Positions 9,847-17,943 of a DNA stretch of 64,000 nt are shown piece by piece. Position numbers and translations under genes: made by a program. The notes under the pieces are model-generated. The model saw only the letters and a program-made list of their open reading frames with translations, searched no databases and was not told the DNA's origin. The stretch covers positions 124,001 to 188,000 of the forward strand of contig JAHIND010000008.1 of assembly GCA_018896025.1 (NCBI GenBank), given 5' to 3'. This DNA comes from Pseudomonadota bacterium (GTDB lineage: Bacteria; Desulfobacterota; Desulfarculia; Desulfarculales; Desulfarculaceae). Positions within the stretch are counted from its first letter, which is position 1. Every line of letters begins with the position of its first letter.

Positions 9847-9897
9847 GTAGCACGATTACCGGGTGCTACTCAAGGAGATATTGCGGGGGCTATCTCC
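9847..9897. other. Two adjacent perfect hairpins without a T-run
   Basis: Two separate inverted repeats sit side by side in the 192-base gap between minus-strand genes. The first has arms GTAGCAC (9847-9853) and GTGCTAC (9863-9869). The second has arms GGAGATA (9874-9880) and TATCTCC (9891-9897). They lie just after the stop of the DUF4412-like gene, where a terminator would be expected, but no T-tract follows on either strand. They may protect the 3' end of the mRNA or act as a non-canonical terminator. Confidence 0.5.
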
Positions 9898-9904
9898 GGG
9901 GGCG

Positions 9905-10651
9905 CTACTGGAACATCTCCATCAGATCCACCTTGCGGTAGCCCTGGGGCACGGCGAACATGGAGGCGGGCAGGTTCTTCTCCTGGGCCTGGACCACCTC
10001 GCGCACCATGGTTTCGCCGTCCAGGTGGCTGACCACCTTGACCGGGTAGCCCTTGCTCCACAGGGCCTGCACCGCAGGGTCGGTCTCGTAGGAGTTTTCG
10101 CCGCCCGCCTGGGCGAACACGGCCATCATCTCCCGCATCTTCTTGGTGTCCAGTTCCTTGGAGGTGGCGATGGCCGGGGCTATCCACTGCTCCTCCCGGA
10201 GCTTTCCGCCGGCCCAAATCTCGTATTTGACGGCCTTGAAACCGGCGATGACCGCGCTCTGGCCAGTCTTTTTAACTTCCACCTTGGGCCGGGGGCTGTC
10301 CTTCTTGCCCATGGCTTCCTGCATGGCGTTCTTGGCCATTTCCCGTTGCTCGGGCGGTAGCTGCTTTAGCTGCTCCTGCATCTGTTTCATGGCCTGGTCG
10401 CGCATCTTGAGCATGTCGGCAAAGGGGCCGGACCAGTAGGTCTTGGCGTTGGGATTGATCAGGATAAGGCGGCCCTTGGCCAGGTCCATGATGGAGATGG
10501 ATTCCGCGCTTTGGTCGCGCACCTGGTTGCTTTGGAAATACAGGCTGTTGATTGCGCCTTCCGATTTTTCGTTGATTAGCCAGCCCGCCGAGGCCGGAGC
10601 GGCCAAACCCAGGATCAAAAGTGCGGCCAGAAGCGCTTTGCAGGTTTTCAT
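9905..10651 (-). CDS. Periplasmic DUF4412-like protein
   Basis: A 248-residue protein with a clear Sec signal peptide (MKTCKALLAALLILGLAAP, probable cleavage after ASA near residue 22). The mature part has a beta-rich start (INEKSEGAINSLYFQ), a Met/Gln-rich helix near residues 85-120 and a beta-rich C-terminal half. This matches the general layout of DUF4412 proteins, related to LolA-like lipid-binding folds, but I cannot confirm the family without a profile search. GGGAG lies ten bases before the ATG. A likely promoter lies 44-72 bases upstream, so the gene is probably transcribed alone. The function is unknown. Confidence 0.75.
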   Translation of the reverse strand: MKTCKALLAALLILGLAAPASAGWLINEKSEGAINSLYFQSNQVRDQSAESISIMDLAKGRLILINPNAKTYWSGPFADMLKMRDQAMKQMQEQLKQLPPEQREMAKNAMQEAMGKKDSPRPKVEVKKTGQSAVIAGFKAVKYEIWAGGKLREEQWIAPAIATSKELDTKKMREMMAVFAQAGGENSYETDPAVQALWSKGYPVKVVSHLDGETMVREVVQAQEKNLPASMFAVPQGYRKVDLMEMFQ

Positions 10652-10694
10652 CTGAGGTGTTCTCCCAAATCTGAATAAGGTGCGGGTTGCCCGA

Positions 10695-10723
10695 AGTATA
10701 GCAGCCCACGGCCATGGTGTAAG
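10695..10723 (-). promoter_or_regulatory. Sigma-70-type promoter of the DUF4412-like gene
   Basis: Read on the minus strand, CTTACA (10718-10723) is followed by a 17-base spacer and TATACT (10695-10700). These match the consensus hexamers at four and five of six positions. The spacing to the ATG at 10651 leaves a short leader of about 37 bases containing the GGGAG ribosome binding site. Confidence 0.5.
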
Positions 10724-10775
10724 CAGCGCCCCGAGCCGCCCGGCGAGGATTTTAGCGCGGAATATGCCCTGGGAT

Positions 10776-11765
10776 TCAGGCGGATGACCCGTCTGGAGGG
10801 GTAGGCGGCGCGGCGCGGTCTATGCCGCCGCTGAGGTACATGGGGATGGCGGGCAGGGCGCTGGCCATGGAGCCCAGGTTGACCAGGAAGCCGATCAAAA
10901 AGGCCGAAGTGGAGCCGATGCCCACCAGGCTGAAGAAGGCCACGTACAGCCCCTCCAGCACCCCAAAGCTGGAAAAGCTGACCGGCAGGCGGGCCAGGAA
11001 GAACACCGCCGGGGTCACCGCCGCCGACTCCAGCAGGGTGAGGTCCAGGTTCAGGGCCTTGGCGATGAGCCAGTTGAAGATCACCGGCGCGCCCTGCTCG
11101 ATGAACGACAGGAACAAAAACCACAGCAGCACCCCCCGGTTGTGGCGGTACTGGTGGTAGGCCTTTATGAAATCCAGCAGCCAGGCCAACAGGCGGCTGC
11201 GCTCGCGCCAGCGGCGCTCGGCCTGGCCGTGCAGGCGCTCGGCCCAGGCGGTGAAGCTGAGTAGCACCACCAGGCAGGCCGCGCCCAACAGCCCGAAGGC
11301 CCAGTAGAAAAACTGGGTGGGCAGCCCGGTGGTTATGCCGGTGAGCAGCACCAGGCCGATCACCGCGGCCAGGGCGGCGGCCACGAAGCCCAGGGCCCGC
11401 TCCAGGAAGATGCTGGCCGCCACCGCCTGGCTGGGGCGGTCCGGCCGGGCGAACAGGCCCACCCTGATGGCGTCGGCCCCCAGGGTGCTGGGCAAAAAGC
11501 ATCCCGCGAAGGTGGCCAGGTAATAGGCCTTGAGCGCCTCGCCGTGGCCCGCCGGATATCCCTGGCTCACCAAGAGCAGCCGCCACTTGTAGCTCATCAG
11601 CCAGCGGTCCAGGGTGAAGGCGGCCAGGAGCAGCACCAAAAATTCCCAACGGGCGCTGGCCACCGCCCGCCAGGCCTGGCCCAAGTCCACGAAGAAGAAC
11701 AAGAGGACCAGCAAGAGCCCCAGGCTTATGCCCATACGCAGCCAGGTTTTGCCAGATTTCTTCAA
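10776..11765 (-). CDS. Flippase-like membrane protein (UPF0104 / LPG-synthase TM family), copy 1
   Basis: A 329-residue protein with about eight transmembrane segments, of the UPF0104 family (the membrane part of lysylphosphatidylglycerol synthase without the catalytic domain). The family loop appears as GCFLPSTLGADAIRVGL; the other three copies have LLPAR or ILPAR here. The start is TTG at 11765, supported by GGAGG nine bases upstream; the next in-frame ATG is ten codons later. It is divergent from the asparagine synthetase gene. Proteins of this family often sit beside polyprenyl-phosphate-sugar glycosyltransferases and are proposed lipid-sugar translocators; that role is inference. Confidence 0.85.
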   Translation of the reverse strand: MKKSGKTWLRMGISLGLLLVLLFFFVDLGQAWRAVASARWEFLVLLLAAFTLDRWLMSYKWRLLLVSQGYPAGHGEALKAYYLATFAGCFLPSTLGADAIRVGLFARPDRPSQAVAASIFLERALGFVAAALAAVIGLVLLTGITTGLPTQFFYWAFGLLGAACLVVLLSFTAWAERLHGQAERRWRERSRLLAWLLDFIKAYHQYRHNRGVLLWFLFLSFIEQGAPVIFNWLIAKALNLDLTLLESAAVTPAVFFLARLPVSFSSFGVLEGLYVAFFSLVGIGSTSAFLIGFLVNLGSMASALPAIPMYLSGGIDRAAPPTPPDGSSA

Positions 11766-11920
11766 ACGGTGCGGCCTCCACGGGAATTGTCCTGAGCCAA
11801 GGTAACACCCGCCCCCCCATGCGTCAACGCGGGCGGCTGTTGCACAAACCGCCAGGTTTCATTAGGCTTAGCCAAATCTTATGCTCGGGGGTAGCTTCGG
11901 GCCGGACAGCGAGGGCGGCT

Positions 11921-13786
11921 ATGTGCGGCATCAACGGATTCAGCTGGGAAGACCAAGGCCTGATTCAGGCCATGAACAAGCGTCTGGTGCACCGGGGACC
12001 GGACGCCCACGGCGAATACGTGGGCGGCGGGGCCAGCCTGGGGCACACCCGCCTGTCCATCATCGACCTCTCCCAGCGGGGCCGCCAGCCCATGGTCAAC
12101 GAGCACGGCGACGTGCGCATCGTGGTCAACGGCGAGATCTACAACTACCTTGATCTGCGCAGGGAGCTGATCGACGCGGGGCACATCTTCCGCTCGGACA
12201 GCGACTCCGAGGTGGTGCTGCACGGCTACGAGCAGTGGGGGCCGGGGGTCATCGAGCGCATCACCGGCATGTTCTGCTTCGCGGTCATGGACGCCAAGCG
12301 CCGGTGCATCATGCTGGGCCGCGACCGTCTGGGCATCAAGCCCCTCTACTACCACCACGCCGGCGGCAAGCTGATCTTCAGCAACGAGATCAAGGGCCTG
12401 CTGGCCTGGGACGGCCTGGAGCGCCGGGTGGACCTGCCCGGCCTGCACCAATACCTGGGCTATGAGTACGTGCCCGCCCCGCGCACCCTTTTCGCGGGGG
12501 TGAACAAGCTGCGCCAGGGCCACTACGCCATCTTCGAAATGGACAGCGGCAACTTCACCGAGACCCAGTACTGGGACGTGAAGTTCGCCCCGCGCTTCAA
12601 ACGCCCCGAGGAGGCGGTGGAGGAGCTGCGCTCCCTCATGCGCCTGGCGGTGAAGCGCCGCCTGATGAGCGACGTGCCCTTGGGGGTGTTCCTCTCCGGC
12701 GGGCTGGACTCCACCACCGTGGTGGCCCTGATGCGCGAGCTGGGGGTGGAGCACATCCGCAGCTTTTCCATCGCCTATCCCGACCCCAGCTTCAGCGAGC
12801 TGGAGTACGCCAACGACATGGCCCAGTACTACGGCACCGACCAGACGGTGCTGATGATCGAGGGCCTGACCATGGAGGACCTGGAGAGCGCGGTCTATCA
12901 TTTGGACGAGCCCATGACCGACCTCTCGGCCATCCCCCTGATGCTCATCTGCCGCAAGGCCAAGGAGACGGTCACCGTGGTGCTCTCCGGCGAGGGCGGC
13001 GACGAGGTTTTCGCGGGCTACGACCGCTTCAAGGCCTCCAAGGCGGCGGGCTACCTCAGCCGCCTGCCCGGCTGCGCCCCCCTGCTGCACCGCCTGGCCT
13101 CCCTGCTGCCCGACCAGCCCCAGAAGAAGGGGGCCATCAACGTGGCCAAGCGCTTCTTGGACGGCTGCGTTTTGCCCAGCGAAGGCGAGCACCTGCGCTG
13201 GCAGTATTTCCTGCCCCCCATCCTGGCCGGGCAGCTGTTCAACCGCGACGCCGCGGCCCAACTCAACATCAATGACCCCTTCGCGCCCATCCGCTCGGTG
13301 CTGGCCTCTTGCAACTCCACGGACCGCCTGGACCGGGAGGTTTACCTGGACCTCAAGCTGGCCATGGCCGACAGCGTGCTCATGAAGGTGGACAAGATGT
13401 CCATGTCCACCTCCCTGGAGGTGCGGGTGCCCTTCCTGGACCACGAGGTGGTGGAGTTCAGCGCCGGGATGCCCTCCTGGTTCAAGCTCAAGGGCTTCAC
13501 CACCAAGTACATCATGCGCCAGGCCATCCGAGGCTTGGTGCCCGACCGGGTGGCCTTTAGAGGCAAGCAGGGCTACTCCCTGCCGGTGAAGAACCTTTTG
13601 CGCGACCAACTCCGGCCGGTGATGCAGGAGCTGCTCACCACCAGCCCCCTGGTCACCGAGTATTTGCAAGCGGAGACGGTGAACACTCTCATGGCCCAGC
13701 ATCTGGCCGGCACCCACAACCACAACCACGTGCTGTGGGCCCTGATGAACGCCGCCTTGTGGCATAGGCGCTTCTTCGAAAACTAG
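11921..13786 (+). CDS. asnB: Asparagine synthetase (glutamine-hydrolysing)
   Basis: A 621-residue protein. I place the start at ATG 11921 because the next residue must be the nucleophilic Cys2 of the class II glutamine amidotransferase domain (MCGINGF); the frame continues open to 11819 but that would bury the cysteine. GAGGG precedes the ATG. Residues 1-210 form the glutaminase domain with RHRGPDA-type and HTRLSIID motifs. Residues 225-600 form the synthetase domain, with the PP-loop SGGLDS. It amidates Asp or, in glycan loci, sometimes a sugar carboxylate. The glycan context leaves a modified substrate possible, but classic AsnB is the simplest call. A hairpin repeat follows the stop. Confidence 0.93.
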   Translation: MCGINGFSWEDQGLIQAMNKRLVHRGPDAHGEYVGGGASLGHTRLSIIDLSQRGRQPMVNEHGDVRIVVNGEIYNYLDLRRELIDAGHIFRSDSDSEVVLHGYEQWGPGVIERITGMFCFAVMDAKRRCIMLGRDRLGIKPLYYHHAGGKLIFSNEIKGLLAWDGLERRVDLPGLHQYLGYEYVPAPRTLFAGVNKLRQGHYAIFEMDSGNFTETQYWDVKFAPRFKRPEEAVEELRSLMRLAVKRRLMSDVPLGVFLSGGLDSTTVVALMRELGVEHIRSFSIAYPDPSFSELEYANDMAQYYGTDQTVLMIEGLTMEDLESAVYHLDEPMTDLSAIPLMLICRKAKETVTVVLSGEGGDEVFAGYDRFKASKAAGYLSRLPGCAPLLHRLASLLPDQPQKKGAINVAKRFLDGCVLPSEGEHLRWQYFLPPILAGQLFNRDAAAQLNINDPFAPIRSVLASCNSTDRLDREVYLDLKLAMADSVLMKVDKMSMSTSLEVRVPFLDHEVVEFSAGMPSWFKLKGFTTKYIMRQAIRGLVPDRVAFRGKQGYSLPVKNLLRDQLRPVMQELLTTSPLVTEYLQAETVNTLMAQHLAGTHNHNHVLWALMNAALWHRRFFEN

Positions 13787-13799
13787 GGGCTCCGGCTGC

Positions 13800-13907
13800 G
13801 CCAGCCACCGGCATACTGCGTTGCCGGTGGCGCTCGGGCCTCGACGTAGGCCTCAGGCTACGCCTGCGGCCCTCGCTTACCGGTCGCCTTGTCTGCCTGC
13901 GGCTGGC
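13800..13907 (+). repeat. Intergenic hairpin repeat, copy 1 (after asnB)
   Basis: A 108-base imperfect palindrome starting 13 bases after the asnB stop. The basal stem is GCCAGCC (13800-13806) with GGCTGGC (13901-13907). Inside it the arms contain CTGCGTTGCCGG and CCGGTCGCCTTGTCTG, then GGGCC with GGCCC, and a tip stem GTAG...CTAC. Related elements lie at 23484-23603 and 56996-57101. The shared core includes a GCGTT box, a CTCGACGTAG-like box and GCCTTGTCTG. It contains no reading frame and no transposase is nearby. Confidence 0.8.
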
Positions 13908-14089
13908 TGTGCCGGTGCCGCGCACCAACCGCACATCCATAAGGCTGGCGGTTTATTCATAAGGAACGCATAATTACTGAATCGCTGCTTGTTACCGGCC
14001 AGCCTTCATGAAATGCCCGGGCTGGACAGGCTTCGCATCGGCGTGATATTTTTGCCTCGAGCTAACCGCTTAGCAAACAAGAGGATTTA
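13908..14089. other. Rest of the asnB downstream gap, nothing recognised
   Basis: The 303-base gap between asnB and the acyltransferase gene is filled by the hairpin repeat and this 182-base stretch. I see no open frame, no convincing promoter and no terminator with a T-run. The only functional mark is a GAGG ribosome binding site just before ATG 14090. It is moderately A+T richer than the genes around it, as expected for a promoter-bearing leader. Confidence 0.4.
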
Positions 14090-14866
14090 ATGGCCAATCC
14101 CTCCCAGGACCAGCCCGCCCACCTGAAGACCCACCAGATGGCCACCGCTGGGGGCAGCGCCCTGAAGCGCTACCAAGACCTCATCGTGGGCTCGCGCTCC
14201 TGGGGCCGCCTGTTCTATTTCGAGCTGTGCATGCTACTGGCCAACTTCCCCGGCGCCTTGGGTCTGTTTCTGCGCAAGCTGATGTGGCCCCGCCTGTTCG
14301 CCTCCTGCGGTAAGGGGGTCATGTTCGCCGCCGGGGTGGTGCTGCGCCATCCGGGGCGCATCCATTTGGGCGAGCGGGTGGTGGTCAGCGAACGCTGCAT
14401 CCTGGACGGCCGCAGCCCGGAGACAGAGCGCGCCGTGGTGGTGGGCGACGACGTGAACCTGGCCAACGAGGTGATGCTCTCGGCCAAGCAGGGTTATATC
14501 GAGATCGGTCCCCGCTGCGGCCTGGGAGCCAGGGTGGTGGTCCACTCGGTGGCCGGGAACCCGGTGGTCATCGGGCCGGACGTGGTCATCGGCCCCTTGT
14601 GCTATCTGGCCGGGGGCGGCAACTACCACACCGACCGCCTGGACGTGCCCATCGGTGGGCAGGGCATCAAGGACATGGGCGGCATCCGAGTGGAGGCCGG
14701 GGCCTGGCTGGGAGCCGGGGTCTATGTCCTGGACGGGGTCACCGTGGGCCAGGGGGCCATCGCCGCCGCCGGGGCGGTGGTCGCCTCCGACGCGCCCGCC
14801 CTGGCCGTGGTGGGCGGAGTGCCGGCCAAGCTCATCAAGATGCGGGGAGAGGGCGAGTCGGCCTAG
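14090..14866 (+). CDS. Hexapeptide-repeat acyltransferase (maltose O-acetyltransferase/WbbJ-like)
   Basis: A 258-residue protein. From about residue 75 it shows left-handed beta-helix hexapeptide repeats with many Val/Ile-Gly steps (IHLGERVVVS, IEIGPRCGLGARVVV, VVIGPDVVIGPL, GAWLGAGVYVLDGVTVGQGA) and ends with GGVPAKLIKMR, typical of sugar O-acetyltransferases. The likely reaction is acetyl-CoA-dependent O-acetylation of a glycan or lipid-linked sugar in the cytoplasm. GAGG lies ten bases before the ATG. The next gene starts ten bases after its stop, so the two are probably co-transcribed. Confidence 0.88.
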   Translation: MANPSQDQPAHLKTHQMATAGGSALKRYQDLIVGSRSWGRLFYFELCMLLANFPGALGLFLRKLMWPRLFASCGKGVMFAAGVVLRHPGRIHLGERVVVSERCILDGRSPETERAVVVGDDVNLANEVMLSAKQGYIEIGPRCGLGARVVVHSVAGNPVVIGPDVVIGPLCYLAGGGNYHTDRLDVPIGGQGIKDMGGIRVEAGAWLGAGVYVLDGVTVGQGAIAAAGAVVASDAPALAVVGGVPAKLIKMRGEGESA

Positions 14867-14876
14867 CTTGGGCGCC

Positions 14877-15956
14877 ATGAGAGACACCCTTGCCAACCCC
14901 AAGCCCCGCTCCCGCCGCCGCCGGGCCGGAGCCTGGCTGACCCTTATCCTGGCCGGGGCAATCACCGCCGGGCTTTTCTACTACCTGGCCAAGGCCACCA
15001 CCTGGGACGACTGGGTGCGCCTCTACCAGGGCCTGGCTCTGGGCTTTTTGCTGGCCTACCTGGCCTGCTTCCTGGGCTCCATGCTGCTCAAGGCCCTGCG
15101 CTATCGCCTGCTCCTGGCGGCCAGCGGCCAGGAAAAGCCGCCGCCCTTTGTGGGCCTGGTGGCAATCACCTTTGTGAGCAACCTTTTCGTGGACCTGCTG
15201 CCCGCCCGCTCCGGCAGCCTGGCCTACATCGTGTTCCTGAACCGCAAGCTGGCCGTGGGCCTGCCTGCCTGCTTCAGCTCCTTTGCCTTTTCCTTCATCT
15301 TCGACCTCATCGGCATGCTGCCCCTTTTCTTTTTGGCCATCGTGCTGCATAGCCTGGCCGCCGGAGAGCAGGCGACCCTGCTGTGGGTGCTCTTGGGGGT
15401 GCTGGCGGTGATCGCCCTGCTGGCCTTGTATTTGCTGGAAAAGGTGCTGGTGGTCATTGCCGGGGTGGTGCAGTGGCTGGCCCCGCGCCTGCCGGGCAAG
15501 GCCGAGGAGTGGGCCGGGCGGACGGCGGCGGAGTTGGCGGCCATGGCCCAGGACGTGGGCAAGGTGAAAAGCCAAGGCGTCTACGGCCGGGTGCTGTGGG
15601 TGTCGGTGGCCATCCGGGCCCTGAAGTACCTGGGCCTGTACATTCTGGTGACCGGCCTGGCCGCCCAGTGGCCCGCTCAGGCGGCCCAGCTTTCCTTCCC
15701 GGTGGTGCTGTTCGCCCTGATAGCCGCCGAGGCCACGGCCAGCCTGCCCATCAGCGGCATCGCGGGCTTCGGGGCCTACGAAGGAGTGATGATGGCCACC
15801 CTGCGGGGGGCGGGCCTGCCCCCCACCCAGGCGGCCCTGATACCCTTTGGCTTGCACCTACTCACCCAGGCCATCGACTACTCTCTGGGGGCGGTGGCCC
15901 TGGTGGCCCTGAGCCTCATCAAGCCGCGAGAAAGCGACCATGAAGGAAAAGGTTAA
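14877..15956 (+). CDS. Flippase-like membrane protein (UPF0104 / LPG-synthase TM family), copy 2
   Basis: A 359-residue polytopic protein with about eight helices. I use ATG 14877, immediately before a basic n-region (KPRSRRRRAG) and the first helix; the frame is open further upstream only inside the acyltransferase gene. The family loop reads NLFVDLLPARSGSLAYI, compared with NxLLPARLGE in copies 3 and 4. It lies between an acyltransferase and a TolB-like protein and overlaps the latter by 17 bases, so these form an operon from 14090 to 16971. The proposed role is translocation of a lipid-linked sugar, by family context only. Confidence 0.83.
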   Translation: MRDTLANPKPRSRRRRAGAWLTLILAGAITAGLFYYLAKATTWDDWVRLYQGLALGFLLAYLACFLGSMLLKALRYRLLLAASGQEKPPPFVGLVAITFVSNLFVDLLPARSGSLAYIVFLNRKLAVGLPACFSSFAFSFIFDLIGMLPLFFLAIVLHSLAAGEQATLLWVLLGVLAVIALLALYLLEKVLVVIAGVVQWLAPRLPGKAEEWAGRTAAELAAMAQDVGKVKSQGVYGRVLWVSVAIRALKYLGLYILVTGLAAQWPAQAAQLSFPVVLFALIAAEATASLPISGIAGFGAYEGVMMATLRGAGLPPTQAALIPFGLHLLTQAIDYSLGAVALVALSLIKPRESDHEGKG

Positions 15957-16971
15957 AAGGCAACCGCTGAAGCACTGGATCATCATGGGGGTGCTGGCCC
16001 TGATGTTGGTGGTCACCGCGGTGCACTTCGGCCCCCGCTATCTCTACACCCACTTCGGGGATCTGGTGCTGGGCAAGGTGGTGGGCGGGCTCAGCCCGGA
16101 GCAAAAAGCGGCCATCCGCCAGGGCACCAAGGGGCTAAAGGCCAAGGTGGTGTGGTCCTCCAGCCGCAGCGGCAACCACGAGCTGTACATGCTCACCCTG
16201 CCGGACATGGAGTTCTACCGCCTGACCCACAACGATTTGGTGGAGTATTACAGCCGCTTTTCGCCCGACGGCCAGCGCATCGTCTTCGCCCGCAGCCAGC
16301 GTTTGTGGGTGAGCGAGCGCGACGAGCTTCCCTGGGACGTTTGGACCCTGGACCTGAACACCAAGGATGAGACCCTGGTGGCCAAGAACGGCAACTACCC
16401 CCAATGGGTGGGGGGCGACCAGATAAGCTTCATGCGGGGCGGCCAGGTGGTGCTCAAGGAATTGGCCTCGGGCAAGGAGACCGTGCTCTACGACGCGGCC
16501 CAGTCACCGGTGAAGGGAGTGCCCCAGACCCCGGAGCTGTCGCCGGACCAGCGCCTGCTGGCCTTCACCGCCAGGGGCGCGGCGCGGGGCACCATGGTTT
16601 ACGATCTGGCTTCGCAGAAGCTCCAGGCGGTGGCGGGGGGCTGCGAGATCACCTGGTACCCGGACAGCCGCCACGTGCTGTGGGTGGAAAACGGCGGCCA
16701 CGGGGGCAACCAGATATTGCATTCGGCGCTCAACCCGGTGAAGCCCCAGGTGCTCATGGACCTGCCCGGCGCCTACAGCCACGAGTACTTCCCGCGCCTG
16801 TCGCGGGACGGCAAGTGGATGGTGTGGGGGGCGGCGGCCAAGGGCCACGAGCACGACATCGCCGACTACGAGATATTCCTGTGGAAGCTGGGCACGCCCT
16901 GGGAGACGGCCCTACGCCTGACTCAGAACCAGGCCAACGACCGCTGGCCGGACATATATATAGAAAAATAG
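15940..16971 (+). CDS. Membrane-anchored TolB-like beta-propeller protein
   Basis: A 343-residue protein with an N-terminal transmembrane anchor (residues 9-28) and a periplasmic domain of WD40/PD40-type repeats. The repeat signatures are SSSRSGNHELYML, YYSRFSPDGQRIVFA, TPELSPDQRLLAFTA and YFPRLSRDGKWMVWG. Such TolB-type propellers bind proteins or glycans; the exact partner is unknown. The start at 15940 lies inside the end of the flippase-like gene, a 17-base overlap that suggests coupled translation. Only six bases separate its stop from the convergent gene at 16978. Confidence 0.8.
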   Translation: MKEKVKRQPLKHWIIMGVLALMLVVTAVHFGPRYLYTHFGDLVLGKVVGGLSPEQKAAIRQGTKGLKAKVVWSSSRSGNHELYMLTLPDMEFYRLTHNDLVEYYSRFSPDGQRIVFARSQRLWVSERDELPWDVWTLDLNTKDETLVAKNGNYPQWVGGDQISFMRGGQVVLKELASGKETVLYDAAQSPVKGVPQTPELSPDQRLLAFTARGAARGTMVYDLASQKLQAVAGGCEITWYPDSRHVLWVENGGHGGNQILHSALNPVKPQVLMDLPGAYSHEYFPRLSRDGKWMVWGAAAKGHEHDIADYEIFLWKLGTPWETALRLTQNQANDRWPDIYIEK

Positions 16972-16977
16972 GCTAGG

Positions 16978-17943
16978 CTACTCAGGCGGGAACATATCCC
17001 AGTCGATGCGCAGGGAGCGCAGCATGGCCTTGAGGGCCGGGCCCAGCAGCTCCCAGTCGGCCGTGCCCACCTGGCCCCGCAGACTGCCCCGGGCCCAGAG
17101 ATAGCGGCCGCCGGGCAACTGGCGGTGCACCACGGCCAACAGCTCGTAGGCCCCGGCGGTGTCCCGTTGGTACACACTCAGCCTGCGGCGGTCCACCACC
17201 GACTGCCCCAGCAGGACGTAGCCATCCAAGGGCGGCAGGGCCTCCTGGTGCAGCTCCAGGCGCATATCGCGGCCTTGCCCGGCCCGGCCTTCCCACAAGT
17301 AGCCCGCGGGTAGGCTGCGCCCATCCCAGGACCAGGGCAGGGAGAGGTACATCCCCCGCCACTCGGCCAGGCGCCACTCGGCCCCCAGCACGAAAAAGAA
17401 GGGCTCGATGCGCAGCGAGGCCAGGATGGCCTCCAGGGTGGGCTGGTTTTGGTCCCACCGCTTGCTGTCGCTGTCGGCCACGGCCCAGAGGCGGCCGCCG
17501 CCGGGCACGGTCTCCTTGAGCACCAGGATGCGCCGCCGCCGGGCGTCGGTGGTGTCTTCCAGCTCGAGCTGCTCAAAGGCCAGGGCGGGGCGTCCGGCCA
17601 GGGTTGCCTGGCCCAGGGCCCTGGTGCGCACCCGGTCGGCCAGGCCGGGCTGGGGCAGCTCACCTATCTGGAACAGGGAGAACTCCATCTTGGTGTACAG
17701 GGGCGCGGTCTTGCGGGCCCACCAGCCGTAGAAGTTCCGAAGGCCCACGTAGAAAAAGCCGTACCAGTTCTTGGGCACCGCCAGGCTCACCCCCCTGGCC
17801 TCCTGCACATGCCACGAGGGGCCGGGCAGGGGGGCGTGGTTCCCGGCCAGAGGGTCGCCCCCGGCCAGGGCCGGAGCGGCGGCCAGGCATAGGGCGAGAA
17901 GCAGGGTAAGGGCCATGAGGCGGCGTGGCGAGGCCATGCTCAA
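16978..17943 (-). CDS. Secreted protein of unknown function
   Basis: A 321-residue protein with a signal peptide (basic MASPRR, hydrophobic LMALTLLLALCLAA, cleavage near ALA-GG). The mature part is rich in Trp and aromatic residues with repeated short beta patterns (LAVPKNWYGFFYVG, YLSLPWSWDGRSLP); I recognise no family. The start is either TTG 17943, which overlaps the upstream stop as TTGA, or ATG 17937 two codons later. It is the last gene of the minus-strand operon 20496-16978 with DUF362 and a GT-C protein, so an envelope role is likely. Confidence 0.7.
   Translation of the reverse strand: MSMASPRRLMALTLLLALCLAAAPALAGGDPLAGNHAPLPGPSWHVQEARGVSLAVPKNWYGFFYVGLRNFYGWWARKTAPLYTKMEFSLFQIGELPQPGLADRVRTRALGQATLAGRPALAFEQLELEDTTDARRRRILVLKETVPGGGRLWAVADSDSKRWDQNQPTLEAILASLRIEPFFFVLGAEWRLAEWRGMYLSLPWSWDGRSLPAGYLWEGRAGQGRDMRLELHQEALPPLDGYVLLGQSVVDRRRLSVYQRDTAGAYELLAVVHRQLPGGRYLWARGSLRGQVGTADWELLGPALKAMLRSLRIDWDMFPPE

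Noticed and set aside
11879..13765. 628-codon open frame opposite asnB
   Set aside because: asnB has all catalytic motifs; the opposite frame has none and is His/Val/Gly-rich filler.
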